Source: an uncultured Bacilli bacterium | GTDB lineage: Bacteria > Bacillota_I > Bacilli_A > RF39 > UBA660 | Reading direction: 5' to 3' | Length of the DNA stretch: 37,248 nt | Assembly: GCA_944332555.1 (NCBI GenBank) | Contig: CALVKF010000010.1 | Coordinates: 1-37,248, forward strand | Part shown: in pieces, positions 31,550 through 37,248 of the stretch | How the letters are laid out: the number at the start of each line of letters is the position of its first letter | Numbering within the stretch: position 1 is the first letter of the stretch | The notes under the pieces: generated by a model | Told to the model about the DNA's origin: nothing | What the model saw: only the letters and a program-made list of their open reading frames with translations | Database searches by the model: none | Program-made: the position numbers and the translations under genes

Positions 31550-33103
31550 ATGTACGAAGAAGGAAACAAAAAATTAAGTTTAGATTGGGGATCACTTGCT
31601 ATTAAATTAGTTATTCTAGCAGTGGTAGTATTTATAGTCTGTTTGATTATAACTAAAGTTGTTGGTAATAATAATAGTTCATCAAATACTTTAGCTATGG
31701 GAGATAATGACTATATAAACAATATTAACATTATGAAGGATGCAGCTTTTGAATATTTCACTTTATCAAACTTACCAGAAAAAATTGGAGGTTCTGAAGA
31801 ATTAACTTTAGGTCAAATGATTGATCAAAAGTTATTAATCGATTTTACCAATGATGGTGAAGTTTGTAATTTAGATGAAAGTTATATTCGAGCTACAAAA
31901 ACCGCTGATGGTAATTATGCATTAAAAGTTAGTTTAGATTGTGATGATAAATCAGATTTTATTGTTACAACTATTGAACAAAGTTCTTGTGTAATTGATG
32001 GAAGTTGTAATAATACTAATAATGATGTAGTTATTGATGATGATGAAGATAATAATAATTCAGGAAGCAGCAATAATAACAATTCCGGTAGTTCAAATAA
32101 TTCTAGTAGCAGTTCTAGTTCAAGCAGTTCAAATAGCGGATCTAGTTCTACTTCAAATAAAACTACTACTACCGTAAAGGTTACAACTACTGTTAAGGTT
32201 AATATTAAATGGAGTGCTAGTGGAAGTAATTGTGGAAGTTGTATTATTATAAATAATAACAACAATAACAATAATAATAACAATAATAATCCAAACACAC
32301 CTGATGAACCAACTACTCCTAGTGAACCTGAAGAACCAAATGAACCAACTACTCCAGAAGAACCAGAAACTGTAAGATGGTATAAACATCAAAGATGGAG
32401 TGAATGGTCTGATGGTTATTCAAATGCTGATGGTGCTGAAAACAGATCAACTACAAAAACAACTTATAATTATTGTAAACTAACTGAAAAAACATATTAC
32501 ACAACAAGTTATGTATCAACTACTGATAAAGCTCCAATGAATTATAATTATGAATTACAAATCCTTGATTTAGATCCTGATGATGTTGTAGATAATTCAA
32601 TTGATTTAGTAAGTTCATCATATTTCTCTAGTGGCTTAACAGATTATAATAATTATTTAGATCAAAGAGATAGATTCTTGGCTATGACAGGAAATACTGG
32701 AGCATATGATGCCGTAATAAATAGTGCTAGTACAATGAGAAATTCAGCTCTTAAGAGTAGTAATTTCACCTATAGAATAAGTGATATTTACTTATCTGGA
32801 GGATTATATAGAGCAGAAGTTAATGTAAATTATCGAAATAATTCGGGAGTTAATGCATATTATGCTAGTAATTTAGGCAAAAGTATTTATCCAGTTCCAA
32901 TTAAATTTGTAATTGAATATGCTGATGCTAATAATTGTGTTAGAGATACTGCAGAAAATAGTAGTAAATATTCTGGATATTACAAAACTGATCCTCAAAC
33001 AGAAACAACTTGGGAACACAGAATACCAGAATATAAATGGACAACAAATAGAACTGAAAGTGGTTGGACATATACTGGTGTTTACGAAGACAGAGAAGTT
33101 TAA
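31550..33103 (+). CDS. Anchored surface protein with Asn/Ser-rich linkers
   Basis: 517 residues from the ATG at 31550, preceded by AAAGGGGG (31536-31542). A cytoplasmic N-terminus, one membrane helix (about 15-37) and then a domain (about 52-145) starting INIMKDAAFEYF and running through DESYIRATK...SLDCDD, which resembles pseudopilin-like modules of related genomes. Next are a Ser/Asn linker, a Thr/Val-rich strand, an Asn run (about 32250-32289), a Pro/Glu/Thr spacer and a C-terminal domain rich in Tyr and Trp (RWYKHQRWSEW at its start). No sortase motif. Likely a displayed adhesin or stalked surface structure; function unknown. Confidence 0.8.
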   Translation: MYEEGNKKLSLDWGSLAIKLVILAVVVFIVCLIITKVVGNNNSSSNTLAMGDNDYINNINIMKDAAFEYFTLSNLPEKIGGSEELTLGQMIDQKLLIDFTNDGEVCNLDESYIRATKTADGNYALKVSLDCDDKSDFIVTTIEQSSCVIDGSCNNTNNDVVIDDDEDNNNSGSSNNNNSGSSNNSSSSSSSSSSNSGSSSTSNKTTTTVKVTTTVKVNIKWSASGSNCGSCIIINNNNNNNNNNNNNPNTPDEPTTPSEPEEPNEPTTPEEPETVRWYKHQRWSEWSDGYSNADGAENRSTTKTTYNYCKLTEKTYYTTSYVSTTDKAPMNYNYELQILDLDPDDVVDNSIDLVSSSYFSSGLTDYNNYLDQRDRFLAMTGNTGAYDAVINSASTMRNSALKSSNFTYRISDIYLSGGLYRAEVNVNYRNNSGVNAYYASNLGKSIYPVPIKFVIEYADANNCVRDTAENSSKYSGYYKTDPQTETTWEHRIPEYKWTTNRTESGWTYTGVYEDREV

Positions 33104-33113
33104 TAATCAATTT

Positions 33114-33142
33114 AAACCGTGCTATATAAGGCACGGTTTTTT
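33114..33142 (+). terminator. Terminator of the surface protein gene
   Basis: AAACCGTGC (33114-33122), eight-base loop, GCACGGTTT (33131-33139), then T run. Confidence 0.93.
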
Positions 33143-33200
33143 AATGATTAGTTATAGTTAATGTTTGCTAAATTCTCTAACCCACTAATCTTGGAGTTAG

Positions 33201-33228
33201 AAAAAACAATCTAGAAATTAGATTGTTT
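33201..33228 (-). terminator. Terminator of the pilus-like operon
   Basis: AAACAATCT and AGATTGTTT arms with a seven-base loop; read on the minus strand it runs into T residues (forward A run 33201-33206), five bases after the stop of the 33234 gene. Confidence 0.85.
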
Positions 33229-33233
33229 ATTAA

Positions 33234-33581
33234 TTAATCTGTTAGTGCATCATAAGCAGCAGAACAAACATCTCCACTTGGGCTTGAAATACATTTAGCA
33301 CATATATCTGCATTATCATTGGCTGAAGTATCTACAACTCCAATTATAAAAGATATTATAGTTGGAACAAAGAAGATACATACAGCAGCAATAACACGCA
33401 TAGCTAAAGATTTTACTGATTTGGAAATAGCTTTGTCATCGCTTGATACTACTGCCTTCCCTAAATCAATTACCCCCAAAATAACTAATATAAGGGGAAT
33501 AACTATTTTAAATATTGTTAAAAAATATCCAACTAAACGCCATATATTTGCAGTTTCAGCGCAAAAAGCTTCTGGTGTCAT
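33234..33581 (-). CDS. VirB2/TrbC-like small membrane protein 1
   Basis: 115 residues from the ATG at 33581, which has AGGAG seven bases before it; the earlier GTG at 33587 is too close. Two hydrophobic segments (about 12-40 and 58-82) flank the polar loop VVSSDDKAISK. The C-terminal tail has Cys in CAKC and later C, and an N-terminal Cys. Two-helix layout and size resemble VirB2/TrbC-type pilin subunits. Its paralogue at 33659 shares W--VGY-L---KIVIPL---ILGVIDLG-AVVSSD. It has its own promoter (33610-33638) although it follows the operon. Confidence 0.72.
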   Translation of the reverse strand: MTPEAFCAETANIWRLVGYFLTIFKIVIPLILVILGVIDLGKAVVSSDDKAISKSVKSLAMRVIAAVCIFFVPTIISFIIGVVDTSANDNADICAKCISSPSGDVCSAAYDALTD

Positions 33582-33609
33582 ACACACACTCCTCTCATTA
33601 CATAATCTT

Positions 33610-33638
33610 ATTTTACGATAAAAACCCTATAAAGTCAA
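33610..33638 (-). promoter_or_regulatory. Internal promoter before the first VirB2-like gene
   Basis: Minus-strand TTGACT (33633-33638), 17-base spacer, TAAAAT (33610-33615). It allows separate high-level expression of the 33234 gene. Confidence 0.8.
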
Positions 33639-33658
33639 CAATTATCCCCAAATTTTAC

Positions 33659-34018
33659 CTAATTAACCGGATAAATTGCATCACTATTTGGATCATATGA
33701 GGTATCACAATTATCTGGTTGAGTTATACATGTAAAACAGTTATCATAATCTTCTTGCATTTCTTCAGAAAAAACCCCAACCATGCTAAATATTAAATCA
33801 ATTATTTGAGGAATAAAGAATATACAAATACCTAATATAACTCTTTTAACTAATTTACCACCAGCATCTTTAATAATCTTTTGATCACTAGATACTACTG
33901 CTCTTCCTAAATCTATAACACCTAATATAATAATTAATAATGGTATTACTATTTTTACAACAGCAAGGATGTATCCAACTATTTGCCATATTCTAGCACT
34001 TTTTAAACAAAATTCCAT
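33659..34018 (-). CDS. VirB2/TrbC-like small membrane protein 2
   Basis: 119 residues with GGAGG correctly placed upstream. Same architecture as the 33234 product: short Cys-containing N-terminus, hydrophobic segment (about 10-38), polar loop VVSSDQK, second hydrophobic segment (about 58-85), tail with CFTC and C. About half of the membrane residues are identical to its paralogue. The conserved tail cysteines suggest disulfides outside the membrane. Fourteen bases separate its start from the end of the TadZ-like gene, so it belongs to the operon. Confidence 0.72.
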   Translation of the reverse strand: MEFCLKSARIWQIVGYILAVVKIVIPLLIIILGVIDLGRAVVSSDQKIIKDAGGKLVKRVILGICIFFIPQIIDLIFSMVGVFSEEMQEDYDNCFTCITQPDNCDTSYDPNSDAIYPVN

Positions 34019-34031
34019 AACCTAACCTCCT

Positions 34032-35021
34032 TTATTTAAATATGCTAAATAATCCCGAAGAGCCTTTTTGATCAATTCTGCTAAATCCTAAAGCTGATAA
34101 AAAGGCATTAAGAATTGGTTGATTATCCAATTTATCATCTAAATATGGTAAATTGAAAAATACTTTACTACCACTTTCTTTTTCAAAATCTTCAACATCT
34201 TTATCACTTAATACACTTCTATTTAATACTATTTTTTTATTACGTAATTTTTCAAATATTTCATTATCTTTTCTAATTAATTTATTTAATTGAATCCTTC
34301 CTGGTTCAATTAAATAAATTATATCGTGACAATATTGTTCAACTGATGAATCATTTAAATCAACTAATATTGCATCACAATCTATATTTTGAGCTAAAAA
34401 ATCATTAAATGTTACACTAGATACACTTTCAAGGGTATCATCATTAAAATATATAAAGTCATTGCCATCTACTTCAACAGCTTTAACTTTATAATTCATC
34501 GCCAGATGAAGTTTTAATAAATATACTAATGTTGTTGCACCAGCATGCTCTGTAACATTTTTAAAGCCAATAATCTTTTGACCAATCTTACCTTTAGTAT
34601 TATCTTTAACATTTTCATTTAATGCTGGTTTTTCAAAACCATTAATATTATGATATTTGGCGACATCTTTATATGAATTTGGATTATTAATTAAATAATT
34701 TATATCATTTACATTAGTTGCAAAATTATATATTCCCATTGATACTAATTGAGATAAATACACTGGTGAATTAACGGTTTCAGAATCATCTAATAATAAT
34801 ATAATCTTTGATGTATCAAAATTAACAGATAAATTTTGAATTACATTAATATCTTGATAATTCTTAATTGCTGTTATATCTATAATCATTTTATTGTAGT
34901 AAAAATTCGCAAATTGAGCAATTAATTCATCGACACTAAATTCCCCTTGAATATTTTTTATTACATCTATATCTAAACTAGATAATAGTGCTTGATATTT
35001 ATTTGCTATAATTACATTCAT
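34032..35021 (-). CDS. TadZ/CpaE-like ATPase with degenerate P-loop
   Basis: 329 residues. A receiver-like N-terminal half (about 1-110) and a ParA/MinD-like C-terminal half, the layout of CpaE/TadZ pilus localisation factors. At the P-loop position it has GFKNVTEHAGATTL (152-165): the GATTL end is kept but the usual lysines are gone. TadZ proteins are known for atypical Walker A motifs. The C-terminal ALGFSRIDQKGSSGLFSIFK tail is also seen in such proteins. Its neighbours are pseudopilin-like proteins, supporting a role in positioning the assembly machine at the membrane. Confidence 0.72.
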   Translation of the reverse strand: MNVIIANKYQALLSSLDIDVIKNIQGEFSVDELIAQFANFYYNKMIIDITAIKNYQDINVIQNLSVNFDTSKIILLLDDSETVNSPVYLSQLVSMGIYNFATNVNDINYLINNPNSYKDVAKYHNINGFEKPALNENVKDNTKGKIGQKIIGFKNVTEHAGATTLVYLLKLHLAMNYKVKAVEVDGNDFIYFNDDTLESVSSVTFNDFLAQNIDCDAILVDLNDSSVEQYCHDIIYLIEPGRIQLNKLIRKDNEIFEKLRNKKIVLNRSVLSDKDVEDFEKESGSKVFFNLPYLDDKLDNQPILNAFLSALGFSRIDQKGSSGLFSIFK

Positions 35022-35039
35022 AAAATCATTTCCTTTCTA

Positions 35040-35504
35040 CTACTCATCTAAAATTTGATTATTACTTCCCATAAAGTTGTCAGTTCTGCCAGTTATAGGA
35101 AATACACTTATTGGTCCTAAAAAAGGGAGAGAAAACTCATAAAATACTTTTATTTCATAATATTCATCATCTTCAACAGTTTTATATCTTTTAAAACAAA
35201 AATTATATCTTTTTCCTTCCACTGCTTCTTCATAATCTCCCTCATAATTTATGACACCATACCAATTATCTTCACCACGGGGACATTGACCAGTATTTGA
35301 ATAGCCTTCACCACGCAACACATTATTAATAAGTGCTAATGATTCTTCTGATATTCCTTCGTGTACTTCAATAATTGATACCATATTATTTTTAACTCGA
35401 TATGCCTTATTATAATTAAGAACTAGAGTTAAGAAACAAGCAAATATTAGAATAAACAATATCATTATTTGAAATACCCAGGTAGATCCACTGACTTCTC
35501 TCAT
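35040..35504 (-). CDS. Pseudopilin-like (TadE-like) protein
   Basis: 154 residues from the ATG at 35504, which overlaps the stop of the previous gene by one base (TAATG); an upstream TTG is less likely. N-terminal MREVSGSTWVFQIMILFILIFACFLTL gives a TadE-like start with one membrane helix (about 9-32), followed by an ectodomain with two cysteines (CPRGEDNWYG and FCFKRYK) and a C-terminal strand region FSLPFLG...ITGRTD. The same ectodomain pattern (CP..., C-K, Y--F-L--P---GxTR) occurs in residues 30-160 of the M15 fusion protein encoded just upstream. Confidence 0.7.
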   Translation of the reverse strand: MREVSGSTWVFQIMILFILIFACFLTLVLNYNKAYRVKNNMVSIIEVHEGISEESLALINNVLRGEGYSNTGQCPRGEDNWYGVINYEGDYEEAVEGKRYNFCFKRYKTVEDDEYYEIKVFYEFSLPFLGPISVFPITGRTDNFMGSNNQILDE

Positions 35505-37021
35505 TATACAGCACTCCAAATATCTGCATTGTCATAAATTGTACAAGTACCTTCAAAATGCCACCATTCACTAGAAATAGATTTGGCTCCTGCACTTAAA
35601 AAATAATTTGTCAATTTTTGAACACTTGGTAGATTATTAGTTTGATATCTCGCCGCCGCTACACTTAATTCGTGCATTACCAACCCATCCATACCACTAG
35701 CAAGTTGAACATCCACTGCACATCCTCTATTATGAACCGAACCATATTGTGATAAAAAGTTACTTGCCACAAAATTATTAGTTAAAAATGTTGTATTAAC
35801 ATAATAATTTAAGTCAGGTCTTGTTCTCAAGAATCTTGTAAATTGATCATAGGCATAAGTTGTAACACTATTAGGACGATATGCTTCATATATTACCAAT
35901 CTATCTCCACCATCTACAGCTTTTTGAGCTGCAACTTTTACAACTTTTGCAAAGCTATATGTACATGGAACAAAATCATTAAATTCATCACTATATAATT
36001 TTCTTCCTGTCAAACCAGTAATGCTTTCACCACCAGTTCTAAATATACTAGAAGATGCGTTAGTAATATTATAAGATGCCTCTGGAATGTAATCTTTTAG
36101 ATTAATTCCCATATTAGCAGTATCAACTAAACCACAAATTTCACCATTATTATAATCTATTGCCCAGCGATTATTAACTTCTCCTTGAATTTTGAATTTA
36201 ACTCCAGCAGTAGCAGTACCAATTACTGATGAGCCATCAGTAGAATAAATTTCTTCGTTAAAGAATGCAACACCACCCATATTTTTTAATGTTTCATCTA
36301 TTCCTAAATCAGAAAAATCACAAGTAGATAAAGTTGAAGTTTCTTCTTCCTCTTCTTCTGGTTCTTGAGTAGTAGTTCCTCCACCCGAAGAACTTACTCC
36401 AGGATTTCTCACAGGATTATTAACATTACTATCATCACCTCTAGTAGGCTCTCTACTATCTAAATTACCTTTATTATCATACGGAGAATCAGGTAAATCA
36501 TCATTAGCACCAACTTTAATTTCATCATTAATATCATCTATGGTATTATAAATTATTCTTGTTTCACCTTTAGTTTGAAAATTAAATATTTGTTTAAAAA
36601 CAGGTATATCTAATTGAAAAAACAATACAACACTATAATATTTACCATCGACAAAATCATCTTGAGCAAAACCACTTAAAGCTTCATCTATTCCACCAGT
36701 AACATCAACTTCTTTAATACAAACAGCAGCATCACTACTATTACTACCTACAGAATTTCCAGCTCTATCAAAACCATCATAATCATCAGGACACTTTCCT
36801 GAAGTTCTATATGAAGTTTCTTGAATAACCTGAACTATTTCTTCATTTAAATCTGCCCCATCTAAATAATTACCATCTAAAGCTTCAATAGCATTAACAA
36901 TAGAATCCTTAACACCAAAAGCATTAGAATTATTTATTGTTAAGCACATTATCGCCGTAAATAGTAAAACGAACAAAATAAATATTTGAAATATAGTTGT
37001 AATACTAATTGACTCTCTCAT
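35504..37021 (-). CDS. Pseudopilin-like protein fused to an SH3-like and an M15 peptidase domain
   Basis: 505 residues. Parts in order: membrane helix (about 8-30) with MRES start; pseudopilin-like ectodomain (about 35-165, Cys77 and Cys101); acidic/Pro/Ser linker (about 170-230); SH3-like region (about 233-300); and a D-Ala-D-Ala peptidase of the M15/VanX-VanY kind (about 335-495). The zinc site is visible as SVHNRGCAVD (His430, Asp437) and EWWHFE (Glu485, His488), and YEAYRP (378-383) is the conserved arginine motif. The peptidase would cut peptidoglycan stem peptides outside the cell. The anchor is a pilin-like one, so cell-wall opening may be coupled to the pilus-like machine. Confidence 0.82.
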   Translation of the reverse strand: MRESISITTIFQIFILFVLLFTAIMCLTINNSNAFGVKDSIVNAIEALDGNYLDGADLNEEIVQVIQETSYRTSGKCPDDYDGFDRAGNSVGSNSSDAAVCIKEVDVTGGIDEALSGFAQDDFVDGKYYSVVLFFQLDIPVFKQIFNFQTKGETRIIYNTIDDINDEIKVGANDDLPDSPYDNKGNLDSREPTRGDDSNVNNPVRNPGVSSSGGGTTTQEPEEEEEETSTLSTCDFSDLGIDETLKNMGGVAFFNEEIYSTDGSSVIGTATAGVKFKIQGEVNNRWAIDYNNGEICGLVDTANMGINLKDYIPEASYNITNASSSIFRTGGESITGLTGRKLYSDEFNDFVPCTYSFAKVVKVAAQKAVDGGDRLVIYEAYRPNSVTTYAYDQFTRFLRTRPDLNYYVNTTFLTNNFVASNFLSQYGSVHNRGCAVDVQLASGMDGLVMHELSVAAARYQTNNLPSVQKLTNYFLSAGAKSISSEWWHFEGTCTIYDNADIWSAV

Positions 37022-37029
37022 TTACATCC

Positions 37030-37248
37030 CTACCCTTTATATAAACATCTCATATCCTCAATTGGCTCACCATCAATACGACAATTTGTACAATATTCAA
37101 TACCATCAATTACTTCTCTGTTAGCACAGTCACATGCGGCCTTTGAACATTGCGATTTTACTGTAAAGTTGGCATTTAATATTGGCCAAAGGAAATAGAA
37201 AAAAAAGGTCAATAAGACCCCAACAGAAATTACTACAACCATAGTCAT
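37030..37248 (-). CDS. Cys-rich pseudopilin-like protein (truncated at window edge)
   Basis: Partial: the frame is open at the right edge, and the codons there read MTMVVVISVGVLLTFFFYFLW, resembling the membrane helix of the next pseudopilins, so the true start is probably a few codons outside. After the helix is a short Cys-rich domain (CSKAACDCANREVIDG...CTNCRI...MRC) with seven cysteines in about 40 residues, likely disulfides or a metal knot. It is followed eight bases later by the M15 fusion gene. Belongs to the pilus-like operon. Confidence 0.65.
   Translation of the reverse strand: MTMVVVISVGVLLTFFFYFLWPILNANFTVKSQCSKAACDCANREVIDGIEYCTNCRIDGEPIEDMRCLYKG

Noticed and set aside
32250-32291. 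AAT/AAC run as a possible CRISPR or microsatellite array
   Set aside because: It encodes an in-frame Asn run inside the surface protein; there are no spacers.
31915-32392. Long minus-strand open frames opposite the Asn/Ser-rich surface gene
   Set aside because: They are the Leu/Ile-rich complement of AAT, AAC and AGT codon runs, with no ribosome site; the plus-strand gene has a strong promoter and ribosome site.

Overview
This is a strongly AT-rich bacterial window (about 70% A+T by eye). It is dense in short operons, has clear purine-rich Shine-Dalgarno sites and uses TGA as a stop (the 22708-22923 gene ends in TGA inside an ATGAGTGA overlap), so the genetic code is standard. Lgt, a CotF-like coat gene pair, a minimal SufC-SufB pair, OmpR-type two-component genes and TTGACA/TATAAT promoters point to a Gram-positive Bacillota lineage. 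An uncultured gut Bacilli/RF39- or Erysipelotrichia-like genome is my best guess, but the sequence has no rRNA or other marker to prove it. No tRNA, rRNA, CRISPR array or insertion-sequence transposase was seen.

Left third (1-14.4 kb). A minus-strand redox-type operon (cyclophilin-like protein, cupin, two flavodoxins) starts at a 19-bp-spacer promoter of the MerR-activated type. The same promoter architecture precedes a DUF362 gene near 9.7 kb, so the two transcripts probably share a regulator encoded elsewhere. A frameshifted lipoprotein follows. Next is a sufC-sufB-tetR-cation efflux operon with an operator-like palindrome at its start site. After it come an alkylguanine-DNA methyltransferase, an ABC-2 style transporter pair, DUF362, an unrecognised two-TM protein, a histidine kinase/response regulator pair and a secreted Fn3 protein.

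Accessory middle (14.4-23.4 kb). Two XRE regulators (one broken), an AbiEi/AbiEii-type toxin-antitoxin pair, a Fic protein with an N-terminal antitoxin-like segment, an FtsX/MacB-type ABC exporter, and a DUF3800 gene facing a small structured RNA. The AbiE cassette is flanked by 51-bp near-identical direct repeats copied from the 3' end of the XRE gene. The DUF3800 plus RNA cassette is flanked by perfect 21-bp direct repeats. Both look like precise insertions into resident intergenic or gene-end sequence. A second structured RNA of similar design sits at 23.28-23.35 kb, just after the CotF-like pair.

Right third (23.4-37.2 kb). An XRE-membrane-coiled-coil protein, a GH25 lysozyme-like enzyme, a 40-residue membrane peptide, an InlB-repeat protein, and the housekeeping run trxB-lgt-uvrA. 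Diverging from uvrA is a large Asn/Ser-rich surface protein. The window ends in a Tad/type IV pilus-like operon, read right to left: a truncated pseudopilin-like protein, a pseudopilin-like module fused to an SH3-like and a D-Ala-D-Ala peptidase (M15) domain, a second pseudopilin-like protein, a TadZ-like ATPase with a degenerate P-loop, and two paralogous VirB2-like small membrane proteins. The motor and platform genes, if present, would lie beyond the right edge.
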